Shown here: positions 1 to 7,950 of the stretch, piece by piece
How the letters are laid out: every line of letters starts with the position of its first letter
Position numbering within the stretch: the stretch's first letter is position 1
Source: Paraburkholderia acidipaludis NBRC 101816
GTDB taxonomy: Bacteria > Pseudomonadota > Gammaproteobacteria > Burkholderiales > Burkholderiaceae
Direction of reading: 5' to 3'
DNA length: 64,000 nucleotides
Assembly: GCF_000684975.1 (NCBI RefSeq)
Contig: NZ_BAXZ01000001.1
Location: forward strand, 62,001 to 126,000
Made by a program: the position numbers and the translations under genes
The notes under the pieces: generated by a model
Database searches by the model: none
Seen by the model: the letters and a program-made list of their open reading frames with translations, nothing else
What the model was told of the DNA's origin: nothing

Positions 1-567
1 GGGCAGGAGCGAATCGATCAGCATGAAGCCGGTCACGTGCGGAATGTCGTACTCCACGGCAATGCGGCCCGAAACCGGCGTCCAGCCCAATTTCGCCGAG
101 AACACCATGATGAGAATGAGGCCCCACCAGAAGATCGGCATGGAGTAGCCGGTGAGCGCCGTGCCCATCACGCCGTGATCGACCAGCGTGCCGCGCTTGA
201 GCGCCGCGAACACGCCCGCGGGCAGCCCGATCACGAGCGCGAAGAGGAGCGCGCAGATGGAGAGCTCGACGGTGGCGGGAAAGCGCGCAAGGAACTCGTC
301 CATCACGCTCGTATTGGTGATGATCGAGGTGCCGAGGTTGCCTTGCAGCGCGTGGCCCACGTAGTGCAGATACTGGAGCGGCAGCGGTTCGTCGAGCCCG
401 AGGCGATGCATCGCCTCGGCGTGCATCTGCGGGTCGACGCCGCGCTCGCCCATCATCACTTCGATGGGGTCGCCCGGAATCAGGTGGATGAGCGCGAACG
501 CCAGAACGGTGATGCCGATGAAGGTGGGTATCACCATGCCGACCCGGCGCAACACGAAGCGGAACAT
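1..567 (-). CDS. dppB: Dipeptide ABC transporter permease DppB (partial, C-terminus beyond left edge)
   Basis: Inner-membrane permease subunit of a dipeptide/oligopeptide ABC importer. The visible 189 residues begin MFRFVLRRVGMVIPTF, the hydrophobic first helix typical of DppB/OppB. The periplasmic loop reads IPGDPIEVMMG, and further hydrophobic segments follow around residues 100-125 and 135-165. The ATG at 565-567 is the first in frame. The gene lies 142 bp downstream of the binding-protein gene dppA on the same strand, with a strong hairpin between them, which is the usual dpp arrangement. The protein is cut by the window edge and would normally be about 335 residues. Family assignment is firm; the exact substrate (dipeptide, haem precursor or other peptide) cannot be told from sequence. 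Confidence 0.93.
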   Translation of the reverse strand, partial: MFRFVLRRVGMVIPTFIGITVLAFALIHLIPGDPIEVMMGERGVDPQMHAEAMHRLGLDEPLPLQYLHYVGHALQGNLGTSIITNTSVMDEFLARFPATVELSICALLFALVIGLPAGVFAALKRGTLVDHGVMGTALTGYSMPIFWWGLILIMVFSAKLGWTPVSGRIAVEYDIPHVTGFMLIDSLLP

Positions 568-610
568 GTTGTGTTCCCCCCAAAGCTTGAATTGAGCGTG
601 AAAGTGAAAT

Positions 611-647
611 GCGACCGGCGACGGGGGCGCGTGACCCCGGTCGCCGG
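611..647 (-). promoter_or_regulatory. Stem-loop between dppA and dppB
   Basis: The arms CCGGCGAC (615-622) and GTCGCCGG (640-647) are perfectly complementary, and the pairing extends inward through G and C runs. No U-run follows on the minus strand. Hairpins at this place are known in binding-protein-dependent operons, where they protect the 3' end of the binding-protein mRNA or attenuate read-through, giving more binding protein than permease. That role is inferred here. Confidence 0.6.
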
Positions 648-709
648 ATCAGGCCCAGCCAGCGACCTCAGTGAAAGGTCCGCCGGCCGAACACCCCCTT
701 CGCCCGATG

Positions 710-2341
710 TTACTGCACGCTCACGCCGTCGAAGCGCGCATAGCCCAGCGGCTCGATACGCATGTCGATCACCTTCTTGCTGACCGGCTGGTAGACGGTC
801 GAGTGCGCGATGGGCGAGAACGGCAGCTGCTGCGCGAAGATCTGCTGCGCCTCGGTATAGTACTTCGTGCGCTGCGCCTGATCCGACGTAATGCGGCCTT
901 TCTGGATCAGGTCGTCGAACGGCTTGTAGCACCACTTGCCGAAGTTGTTGCCGTTCACGGCCTCGCAGCCGAGCAGCGTGCCGAGCCAGTTGTCGGGGTC
1001 GCCGTTGTCGCCCGTCCAGCCTATCAGCATCGCGTCGTCCTCGCCGGCATGGGCGCGCTTGATGTACTCGCCCCACTCGTACGTGACGATCTTCGCCTTC
1101 ACGCCGATCTTCGCCCAGTCGGCCTGGATCATCTCGGCCATCAGGCGCGCGTTCGGGTTATACGCACGCTGCACCGGCATGGCCCACAGCGTGATATCGA
1201 AACCGTTCGGCAAGCCCGCCTTCGCGAGCAGCGCTTTGGCCTTCACCGGATCGTAGGGATTGGCCTTCAAGGTCCTGTCATACGACCACTGCGTGGGCGG
1301 CATCGGGTTGGCGGCGGCCTGGCCCGCCCCCTGGTACACCGAATCGATGATCGCCTTCTTGTTGATCGCCATGTCCAGCGCCTCGCGCACCTCGAGCTTG
1401 TCGAGCGGCTTGTGCTCGACGTTGTACGAGAGGTAGCCCAGGTTGAAGCCCGGCTGCGAGGGCATGGCGATATTCGGTTCGAGCTTGAGCGGCGCGATGT
1501 CGGCGGGGCGCGGATAGCTCATCACCTGGCATTCGTCGCGCTTGAGTTTCTGTACGCGCACGCTCGCATCCGGCGTGATCGAGAAGATCAGCTTCGAGAT
1601 CTTCACGGCGCCCGGCTTCCAGTAGTCGGGATTGCCTTCGAAGCGGATGGTCGCGTCCTTCGTGTAGCTCTTGAAGATGAACGGACCCGTGCCCACCGGA
1701 TACTGGTTGATGTCGGCGGCCTTGCCGGCCTTCAGCAGTTGATCGGCATACTCGGCCGAGAGGATCGAGGCGAACTCCATCGCCACGTTCTGGATGAACG
1801 GCGCGTTCGGCTCGTTCAGCGTGAACTTCACCGTGTACGGGTCGACCTTCTCGACTCTCGCGATCAGCTTGTCGAGGCCCATGTCGGTGAAGTACGGGAA
1901 CGACGCCGGGTACGCCTTGCGGAACGGCTGGTTCGGATCGAGCATGCGCTGGAACGTGAACACGACGTCGTCGGCATTGAATTCGCGCGTGGGCTTGAAG
2001 AACGCCGTGGTCTGGAACTTCACGCCGTGGCGCAGATGGAAGGTGTAGGTCTTGCCGTCGGGGGACACGTCCCACGACTGCGCGAGGCCGGGCTCGACCT
2101 TCGTGCCGCCGCGCTCGAATTCGACGAGGCGGTTGTAGACGGTGAACGTGTTCGCATTGAAGTCGACGCTCGTGGTGTATTGGGCGGGATCGAAGCCGGC
2201 GGGGCTGCCCTCCGAGCAGTAGACGAGCGTTTTGTTCGGAATGCTTTCGGCCTGGGCGAGAGAGGCTCCAGCCATCGTTGCGGCCGCAAGCACGACGAAA
2301 GAGGACAGTCGTGCAGCGCGCAACAGTTTGTTTTCGTTCAT
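710..2341 (-). CDS. dppA: Periplasmic dipeptide-binding protein DppA
   Basis: Extracellular solute-binding protein family 5 (543 aa), the periplasmic receptor that delivers peptides to the DppBCDF importer. It starts with a Sec signal peptide (KLLRAARLSS, then a hydrophobic core) with a likely cleavage after AQA at about residue 31. The mature start contains LVYCSEGSPAGFDPAQYT, the family-5 signature region. Length matches E. coli DppA (535 aa). A strong ribosome binding site, GGAGG, lies 5 nt before the ATG at 2339-2341. The gene is followed by a stem-loop and dppB on the same strand. It may bind dipeptides or haem; specificity is not readable. Confidence 0.94.
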   Translation of the reverse strand: MNENKLLRAARLSSFVVLAAATMAGASLAQAESIPNKTLVYCSEGSPAGFDPAQYTTSVDFNANTFTVYNRLVEFERGGTKVEPGLAQSWDVSPDGKTYTFHLRHGVKFQTTAFFKPTREFNADDVVFTFQRMLDPNQPFRKAYPASFPYFTDMGLDKLIARVEKVDPYTVKFTLNEPNAPFIQNVAMEFASILSAEYADQLLKAGKAADINQYPVGTGPFIFKSYTKDATIRFEGNPDYWKPGAVKISKLIFSITPDASVRVQKLKRDECQVMSYPRPADIAPLKLEPNIAMPSQPGFNLGYLSYNVEHKPLDKLEVREALDMAINKKAIIDSVYQGAGQAAANPMPPTQWSYDRTLKANPYDPVKAKALLAKAGLPNGFDITLWAMPVQRAYNPNARLMAEMIQADWAKIGVKAKIVTYEWGEYIKRAHAGEDDAMLIGWTGDNGDPDNWLGTLLGCEAVNGNNFGKWCYKPFDDLIQKGRITSDQAQRTKYYTEAQQIFAQQLPFSPIAHSTVYQPVSKKVIDMRIEPLGYARFDGVSVQ

Positions 2342-2550
2342 GTTTCCTCCAGTTCTGTGCCGGTTGGAACCGGCGTGGCGCGATCCTGCCCGGGTCCATG
2401 CCGCAGTTGCAGGCGAGCGGCGTAATGGGTGCGCAAAACACGCGCAAAACGCATAACTTTCTATTGTCGCCGCCCCTTCAGCGCAGACGTATGATTCCTG
2501 TCAATCCGGATGGTATTTGATACGCAACTGGAATGGATTCGATCACGGCC

Positions 2551-2594
2551 AAAAAAAACCGCGCGGCCCTGCCGGGTGACAGGAACCGCGCGGT
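2551..2594 (-). terminator. Intrinsic terminator after metF
   Basis: Read on the minus strand, CCGCGCGGT arms (2586-2594 and 2558-2566) enclose a roughly 19-nt loop and are followed by eight U (A8 at 2551-2558). It lies about 50 bp past the metF stop, so it ends the ahcY-holin-metF transcript. Confidence 0.9.
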
Positions 2595-2645
2595 CTGGTG
2601 ATCCGGCGATCGGGTTCGCCGCGGCGCTCGCGCGCCGCTCGCGTC

Positions 2646-3476
2646 TCAGAAGCCGAGGCGCTCGCAAACGGCCTTGGTGGCCGCAGCGCTATTGAGCGTA
2701 TAGAAGTGCAGGCCCGGCACGCCCGCTTCGCTGAGGCGGCGGCACAGCTGCGTCACCACGTCGAGGCCGAACGCGCGGATTGACTCGCGGTCGTCGCCAT
2801 AGCTTTCCAGACGCTTCGCGATCCAGCGCGGCACTTCCGCGCCGCACATCTCGGAGAAGCGCATGAGCTGCGAATAGTTCGTGATCGGCATGATGCCGGG
2901 CACGATCGGCACGTCGACGCCCAGCTTGCACACCTCGTCGACGAAACGGAAATACGCGTCGGCATTGAAGAAGTACTGCGTGATCGCCGAATCCGCGCCC
3001 GCTTTCACCTTCTGCGCGAACGCGTCCAGATCGTGACGCGGCGAGCGCGCTTGCGGATGGTACTCGGGATACGCGGCCACTTCGATATGGAACGCGTCTC
3101 CGGTCTCCGCGCGAATGAACGCGACGAGGTCCGACGCATAACGCAGCGCGCCCATTTCGCCCATGCCCGAAGGCAGGTCGCCGCGCAGCGCGACGATATG
3201 GCGGATGCCGTGCGAGCGATAGGCCGCGAGGACCTCGCGCAGGCTTTCCCGCGAGGCGCCGATGCACGAAAGGTGCGGTGCCGCCTCGATGCCGTCTTTC
3301 GCGATGTCGACCACGGTGTCGAGCGTGCCCTGCTGGGTCGAGCCGCCCGCGCCGAACGTCACCGAGACGAACTTGGGCTTGAGCGTGGCGAGCTCCGCGC
3401 GCGTGGCGCGCAGCTTCTCCACGCCGTCCGGCGTCTTGGGCGGAAAAAATTCGAATGAAAGTTCGATCGGTTTCAT
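2646..3476 (-). CDS. metF: 5,10-methylenetetrahydrofolate reductase MetF
   Basis: A cytoplasmic flavoprotein (276 aa) that reduces 5,10-methylene-THF to 5-methyl-THF, the methyl donor for homocysteine remethylation. The N-terminus MKPIELSFEFFPPKT is the family signature. Further conserved segments are VSVTFGAGGSTQ and HIVALRGD. I chose the ATG at 3474-3476 because homologues start MKPIELSFE; an in-frame upstream start would add seven unsupported residues. The gene closes the ahcY operon, 22 bp after the holin-like gene, and ends at a strong terminator. Co-transcription behind an SAH riboswitch ties its expression to accumulation of S-adenosylhomocysteine, which fits its role in regenerating methionine from the homocysteine that AhcY releases. 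Confidence 0.96.
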   Translation of the reverse strand: MKPIELSFEFFPPKTPDGVEKLRATRAELATLKPKFVSVTFGAGGSTQQGTLDTVVDIAKDGIEAAPHLSCIGASRESLREVLAAYRSHGIRHIVALRGDLPSGMGEMGALRYASDLVAFIRAETGDAFHIEVAAYPEYHPQARSPRHDLDAFAQKVKAGADSAITQYFFNADAYFRFVDEVCKLGVDVPIVPGIMPITNYSQLMRFSEMCGAEVPRWIAKRLESYGDDRESIRAFGLDVVTQLCRRLSEAGVPGLHFYTLNSAAATKAVCERLGF

Positions 3477-3498
3477 GATGGGTTGCCGCGGGGACACC

Positions 3499-3852
3499 TC
3501 AGCCGAGGCTGCGGTTGCCGAAAATCAGGGCGGACAGGAGCCACGACACGATGCTGTAGAGGATCGAACCGAAGAACGCGGACCAGAAGCCCGACACTTC
3601 GAAGCCCTTGAGCAGCGAGGCCGCGAGCCAGAAACACAGCGCGTTCACCACGAGGATGAAGAGGCCGAGCGTGACGATCGTCACGGGCAGCGTAAGCAGG
3701 ATCAGCACCGGGCGCAGCACGGCGTTGATGAGGCCGAGCACGAGCGCGATGATCAGCGCGGTGCCGAAGCTGCGGATATGAATCGACGGCACGAGCCAGG
3801 TGATGATCAGGAGCGCAAGCGCGTTGATCACCCAGGTCAGCAGCACGGTCAT
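3499..3852 (-). CDS. Small phage-holin-family (DUF360-like) membrane protein
   Basis: A 117-residue, almost wholly hydrophobic protein with four predicted membrane helices: about residues 5-25, 30-50, 55-78 and 88-110. It contains the LGLINAVLRPVLILLTLPV stretch characteristic of the holin-4/DUF360 family found in many bacterial chromosomes. The ribosome binding site AGGAG lies 7 nt before the ATG at 3850-3852. It sits between ahcY and metF, 69 bp from ahcY and 22 bp from metF, so it is co-transcribed under the SAH riboswitch. Despite the family name there are no phage genes nearby. Its function is unknown and no enzymatic role is suggested by sequence. Confidence 0.85.
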   Translation of the reverse strand: MTVLLTWVINALALLIITWLVPSIHIRSFGTALIIALVLGLINAVLRPVLILLTLPVTIVTLGLFILVVNALCFWLAASLLKGFEVSGFWSAFFGSILYSIVSWLLSALIFGNRSLG

Positions 3853-3921
3853 GGTTAGCTCCTTGTTCTTGACGGTAAAGCCGGTGGCGAAACATGCCCG
3901 CCACCGGCATCCGCTGACGGC

Positions 3922-5340
3922 TTAGTAGCGGTAGTGGTTCGGCTTGAACGGACCGTTCTTCTCGACGCCGATGTACGAAGCCTGCTCGTCGGACAGCACG
4001 GTCAGGTTCGCGCCGATGCGCGCGAGGTGCAGGCGCGCGACCTTTTCGTCCAGATGCTTCGGCAGCACGTACACCTTGTTCTCGTACTTCTGCCCTTGCG
4101 TGAACAGTTCGATCTGCGCGAGCGTCTGGTTCGTGAACGAGTTCGACATCACGAACGACGGGTGGCCCGTGGCACAGCCCAGGTTCACGAGGCGGCCTTC
4201 GGCCAGCAGGATGATGCGCTTGCCGTCCGGGAAGATGATGTGGTCGACCTGCGGCTTGATGTTGTCCCACTGGTACTGGCGCGTGGAAGCGACGTCGATT
4301 TCCGAGTCGAAGTGGCCGATGTTGCAGACGATCGCGTTGTGGCGCATCGCCTTCATGTGGTCGTGGTTCAGCACGTGGAAGTTGCCGGTGGCCGTCACGA
4401 AGATGTCGGCCTTGTCGGCCGCGTATTCCATCGTCACGACGCGGTAGCCTTCCATCGCGGCCTGCAATGCGCAGATCGGATCGATTTCCGTGACCCACAC
4501 CGTGGCGCCCAGGCCGCGCAGCGATTGCGCGCAGCCCTTGCCCACGTCGCCGTAACCCGCGACCACGGCGATCTTGCCCGCGATCATCACGTCGGTCGCG
4601 CGCTTGATGCCGTCCACGAGCGACTCGCGGCAGCCGTACAGGTTGTCGAACTTCGACTTCGTGACCGAGTCGTTCACGTTGATGGCCGGGAACGGCAGGC
4701 GGCCTTCCTTCTCCATCTGGTACAGGCGGTGCACGCCCGTCGTGGTTTCTTCCGTCACGCCCTTGATGTGCGCGAGGCGCTTCGAGTACCACGCCGGATC
4801 GACGTCGAGGTGCGCGGCGATCGACTTGTAGAGCGCGACTTCCTCTTCGTTGGTCGGCTTGGCGATGACCGAGCGGTCCTTTTCGGCCTTCGAGCCGAGG
4901 ATCAGCAGGAGCGTGGCGTCGCCGCCGTCGTCGAGGATCATGTTGGCGAACTCGCCGTTCGGCCATTCGAAGATGCGGTGCGAGAACTCCCAGTATTCGT
5001 CGAGCGATTCGCCCTTGAATGCGAACACCGGCACGCCGCCTTGCGCGATGGCGGCCGCGGCATGGTCCTGCGTCGAGAAGATGTTGCACGAGGCCCAGCG
5101 CACGTCGGCGCCCAGCGCCGTCAGCGTCTCGATCAGCACGCCGGTCTGGATCGTCATGTGCAGCGAGCCGGCAATGCGCGCGCCCTTCAGCGGCTGCTGC
5201 GCCTTGTACTCCTCGCGCGTTTGCACGAGACCGGGCATTTCGGTTTCGGCAATGTCCAGTTCCTTGCGGCCCCAGGCAGCAAGCGACATGTCGGCGACGA
5301 CGAAATCTTTGGCTTGATCTTGCGGAATTGCGGCGTTCAT
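3922..5340 (-). CDS. ahcY: S-adenosylhomocysteine hydrolase AhcY
   Basis: Cytoplasmic NAD-dependent enzyme (472 aa) that cleaves SAH to adenosine and homocysteine, removing the product inhibitor of methyltransferases. Visible hallmarks are SLHMTIQTGVLIETL near residue 60, the Rossmann motif VVAGYGDVGKGCAQSL, and the C-terminal PFKPNHYRY. The length is that of the bacterial form, with the extra internal segment absent from some archaeal enzymes. The start is the ATG at 5338-5340, preceded by AGAAAGGAGG at good spacing. A GTG one codon upstream would sit too close to the Shine-Dalgarno. The 5' leader carries an SAH riboswitch; metF follows in the same operon. Confidence 0.97.
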   Translation of the reverse strand: MNAAIPQDQAKDFVVADMSLAAWGRKELDIAETEMPGLVQTREEYKAQQPLKGARIAGSLHMTIQTGVLIETLTALGADVRWASCNIFSTQDHAAAAIAQGGVPVFAFKGESLDEYWEFSHRIFEWPNGEFANMILDDGGDATLLLILGSKAEKDRSVIAKPTNEEEVALYKSIAAHLDVDPAWYSKRLAHIKGVTEETTTGVHRLYQMEKEGRLPFPAINVNDSVTKSKFDNLYGCRESLVDGIKRATDVMIAGKIAVVAGYGDVGKGCAQSLRGLGATVWVTEIDPICALQAAMEGYRVVTMEYAADKADIFVTATGNFHVLNHDHMKAMRHNAIVCNIGHFDSEIDVASTRQYQWDNIKPQVDHIIFPDGKRIILLAEGRLVNLGCATGHPSFVMSNSFTNQTLAQIELFTQGQKYENKVYVLPKHLDEKVARLHLARIGANLTVLSDEQASYIGVEKNGPFKPNHYRY

Positions 5341-5460
5341 CACGCCCTCCTTTCTAAAATTAACCTAGAAATTAAAGACGTGAGCGCCGTTTCGATGCGG
5401 CATTCGCCTCGCGCCATCCACGGGATACCTCGGGATATTGGCGAAAACAAAGTGCCGGAT

Positions 5461-5512
5461 TGAGCGTCTCCGAGCCTGGCGGGGTGAACCCGTCGCAACG
5501 CTCCTCGGAGTC
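5461..5512 (-). promoter_or_regulatory. S-adenosylhomocysteine (SAH) riboswitch aptamer
   Basis: Read on the minus strand this leader contains CCGAGGAGCGTTGC and, downstream, CCAGGCTCGG and ACGCTCA, the conserved core of the SAH riboswitch class. P1 is formed by CTCCGAG (5504-5510) with CTCGGAG (5468-5474). P2 is CGGG/CCCG around 5481-5494. The hallmark pseudoknot is a perfect six-pair match between GAGCGT (5498-5503) and ACGCTC (5462-5467). It lies about 120 nt before the ahcY start. The class is known to raise expression of ahcY and metF when SAH accumulates. The expression platform is not obvious, but TTTCTA and TAGAAA flank the region just before the ahcY ribosome binding site and could pair. 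Confidence 0.94.
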
Positions 5513-5520
5513 GAGGCGTG

Positions 5521-5526
5521 ATTGTA
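5521..5526 (-). promoter_or_regulatory. Candidate -10 element for the ahcY operon
   Basis: TACAAT on the minus strand ends 9 nt upstream of the first P1 base of the riboswitch, so transcription would start almost exactly at the aptamer. No good TTGACA-like -35 is visible at 17 bp, so the call rests on position and the -10 alone. Confidence 0.5.
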
Positions 5527-5605
5527 GCAAATCGAGATGGCGGCCGCGTGAGCGGCCTGGCGCGGCGCGGGTATTTTGCGCACCGGGCCGACGCCGGATG
5601 CCGGA

Positions 5606-6328
5606 TCAGATGGGCAGGAAGCCCAGCGCCGGCGCGAGCAGCACCATGGCCACACCCGCGATCATCATCGTGAGGCTCGCCACCACGCCTTCCTCGCTGC
5701 CGAGCTCGCGCGCCTTCGCGGTGCCCACGCCGTGTGCGGCCGCGCCGAACAGCGCGCCGCGCGCGAGGCGCGTGCGCAGCGGCACGCACGCCAGCACGAG
5801 TTCGCCGAACAGCATCCCGCACACGCCCGTGGCGATCACGAAGAGCGCGGTGAGGTCGCGCGGCGCGTGGATCTTGTCGGACACCGCGAGCGCGAACGGC
5901 GTCGAGATCGAGCGCGTCATCAGGCTGCGTTGCAGATCGGGCGCGAGATGCAGCAGCTTGGCGAGCGCGAGCGAGCCGCCCACCGCGACGACGATGCCCA
6001 CCGTCACGCCCACCGTCAGCGAGATCCAGTGACGCTTGATGAGCGCGCGGTACTCGTAGATCGGCACGGCGAACGCAACCGTCGCGGGCCCGAGCAGCCA
6101 CATGAGCCAGCGCGTGTCGGCAAAGTAGACGGGATACGGAATGTGCAGCGCGAGCACGATCACGCCCAGCACGACGGGCACCGCAACGAGCGGCGTGAGC
6201 CACGGCGAGCGAAAGCGCGCGTAGAGCGACTTCGAAGCGAAATAGAGCGCGACCGTGGCGATGAAGCAGGCGGCGGCGATCAGGCGCGCGGCGTCGTCGG
6301 CGAACAGGGAGGCAAGAAGCGTGTTCAT
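5606..6328 (-). CDS. lrgB: LrgB/CidB-family membrane protein
   Basis: An integral membrane protein (240 aa) of the LrgB family, which works with LrgA in murein-hydrolase export control and, in some bacteria, in small-acid transport. Family landmarks are SRSISTPFALAVS-like text (here MTRSISTPFALAVSD) and GAAAHGVGTAKA near the C-terminus. Multiple hydrophobic helices span the length. The ATG at 6326-6328 starts MNTLLASLF; upstream in-frame sequence is Arg-rich and not family-like. lrgA lies upstream on the same strand, 67 bp away, giving an lrgA-lrgB operon opposite a LysR regulator, the arrangement known for cid/lrg loci. Confidence 0.88.
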   Translation of the reverse strand: MNTLLASLFADDAARLIAAACFIATVALYFASKSLYARFRSPWLTPLVAVPVVLGVIVLALHIPYPVYFADTRWLMWLLGPATVAFAVPIYEYRALIKRHWISLTVGVTVGIVVAVGGSLALAKLLHLAPDLQRSLMTRSISTPFALAVSDKIHAPRDLTALFVIATGVCGMLFGELVLACVPLRTRLARGALFGAAAHGVGTAKARELGSEEGVVASLTMMIAGVAMVLLAPALGFLPI

Positions 6329-6395
6329 GACGGATTCGTCCTGGAAAACAATCGGTCGGACTGCATGCGAAATGCGGCTGCGAGGTTTCGGCCGG

Positions 6396-6860
6396 TCAGG
6401 CGCGCGCGTGCTGGAGACGCGCCTGCTGCGCGCGGCGCAGCGCGAGACGCCGTTCGAGCCGCGCGGCCTGCTCCACGGCAATCGCCACGGCCACCATCAC
6501 CATCAGCGTGCCCCCCATCACCACCAGCGCGAGACGCCAGCCGTCCGCGCGAAACAGGCCGCCATACTGAACCGCCGCCACGGCGGCCGGGATGAAGAAG
6601 AGCAGCATGTCGGAGAGCAGCCAGTCGGCGCCGGCCTTCACCCAGCGCGGCGCGACGCCGCCGCAAAAGAGCAGCGCGAGCAGCGCCACCAGACCGACCA
6701 CGCCCGACGGCACCGGCAGATGCGTGACACGCACGAGCGCGTCGGCGGCAAACCAGACGCCGGCCAGCAACGCCGACTGCGCGGCGATCCGGCCCACGCG
6801 CGCCACCCCGCCTGCGTTTCGCGGAGCGTTGCGGGAGGAAAGAGAGGTCGGAGCGATCAT
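6396..6860 (-). CDS. lrgA: LrgA/CidA-family holin-like protein
   Basis: A 154-aa membrane protein of the CidA/LrgA family, considered holin-like and paired with LrgB. The segment PVPSGVVGLVALLALLFCGGV is the conserved core (PGSxxGxxLLxxLL type). It is followed by WLLSDMLLFFIPAAVAAVQY, another signature. The C-terminus is an Arg-rich cytoplasmic tail. The ribosome binding site before the ATG (6858-6860) is weak. It is divergently transcribed from the LysR gene, with 112 bp between them containing two palindromes. Role in lysis control or metabolite export is known for the family and not shown here. Confidence 0.85.
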   Translation of the reverse strand: MIAPTSLSSRNAPRNAGGVARVGRIAAQSALLAGVWFAADALVRVTHLPVPSGVVGLVALLALLFCGGVAPRWVKAGADWLLSDMLLFFIPAAVAAVQYGGLFRADGWRLALVVMGGTLMVMVAVAIAVEQAARLERRLALRRAQQARLQHARA

Positions 6861-6920
6861 GGCAAACCCTGGCTGGCGTTTCGATGGAAGTCAGTATAAG
6901 TTGCACCGCAACATAAATAA

Positions 6921-6958
6921 AATGACTTAGACTCATCGAAGTCATTCCAATCTGGAAT
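6921..6958. promoter_or_regulatory. Candidate LysR operator in the lrgA-lysR divergent region
   Basis: Two overlapping perfect inverted repeats lie in the 112-bp spacer: AATGACTT (6921-6928) with AAGTCATT (6939-6946), and ATTCCA (6944-6949) with TGGAAT (6953-6958). LysR-type regulators bind such dyads between themselves and a divergent target. The AT-rich context and position support an operator for lrgAB control and autoregulation. Confidence 0.6.
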
Positions 6959-6972
6959 TCAAAGCTACGACC

Positions 6973-7923
6973 GTGGAACTGCGCGCGCTTCGCTATTTCA
7001 TCGAGGTGGTCCGGCAACAGAGCTTCACTGCTGCCGCGGAGGCCATGCACGTCACCCAGCCGACCATCAGCAAGATGGTCAAGGCGCTGGAGGACGAAAC
7101 CGGCACGCAGCTGCTGCTGCGCGACGCCCGCCAGATGGTGCTCACCGACGCGGGCCGCGTTGTCTACCAGCGCGGCCAGGACGTGCTCGCGGCGCAGGCG
7201 CAACTGGAGGCCGAGCTCGCCGATCTGGCCACGCTGGGCCGCGGCGAGCTGACCATCGGCATTCCGCCGATGGGCGGGTCGCTCTTCACGCCGGCCATTG
7301 CGGCGTTCCGCCAGCGCTATCCGAAGATCGAGCTGAAGCTTTTCGAGCAGGGTTCGCGCGCGATCGAAGCGGCGCTGATTTCGGGTGAACTGGAACTGGG
7401 CGGCGTGCTGCAACCCGTCGATCCGGCGACGATCGACGTGCTGCCGATCTCGCACGAGGTGCTGTGGCTCGTCGCCCCAAAAGGCTCGCGCTGGGACGGC
7501 GCCGCGAACGTGCCGCTCGCCGACCTCGCCGCCGAACCGTTCGTGTTCTACGGCGAGAGCCTCGCGCTCAACGACGTGGTGTTGCACGCGTGCCGCGCGG
7601 CGGGCTACGTGCCGCAGATCGTGGGGCGCAGCGGGCACTGGGACCTGATGGCCGCGCTGGTGCTCGCCGGCGTGGGGATCGCGCTCCTGCCCGCGCCTTA
7701 CGTGCGGCGGCTCGATGCGGCGCGTTTCACGTGCCTGCCGGTGAGCGAGCCCGAGATCGCGTGGGACATGGCGATCGGCTGGAAGCGCAACGCCTATCTG
7801 TCGCATGCGGCGCGCGCGTGGCTCGACGTGGCGCGCGAGGAGTTCGGCAAACCTTCTTCGTTTCTCGACGATTTCGTGCGGCCGCCGGGGTTGGAGGGGC
7901 AGTGGGGGCGTGGCAATTTCTGA
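6973..7923 (+). CDS. LysR-family transcriptional regulator (CidR-like)
   Basis: A 316-aa LysR-type regulator. The N-terminal winged helix-turn-helix covers residues 1-60 (ALRYFIEVVRQQSFTAAAE, then VTQPTISKMVKALE). The effector-binding domain, of periplasmic-binding-protein fold, starts about residue 90 (GELTIGIPPMGGSLF). Divergent from lrgAB, with palindromes in the shared spacer, so it probably controls that operon as CidR does in other bacteria. The effector is unknown. The start ATG is replaced by GTG at 6973, consistent with the family start MELRALRYF. The downstream gene is a Fic pseudogene only tens of bases away. Confidence 0.88.
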   Translation: MELRALRYFIEVVRQQSFTAAAEAMHVTQPTISKMVKALEDETGTQLLLRDARQMVLTDAGRVVYQRGQDVLAAQAQLEAELADLATLGRGELTIGIPPMGGSLFTPAIAAFRQRYPKIELKLFEQGSRAIEAALISGELELGGVLQPVDPATIDVLPISHEVLWLVAPKGSRWDGAANVPLADLAAEPFVFYGESLALNDVVLHACRAAGYVPQIVGRSGHWDLMAALVLAGVGIALLPAPYVRRLDAARFTCLPVSEPEIAWDMAIGWKRNAYLSHAARAWLDVAREEFGKPSSFLDDFVRPPGLEGQWGRGNF

Positions 7924-7950
7924 CGGGCTCCCGGAAGCGCCGCCGCGCCG

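Noticed and set aside
3499..3852. Prophage holin.
   Set aside because: No lysin, integrase or structural phage genes nearby, and the gene sits in a metabolic operon.
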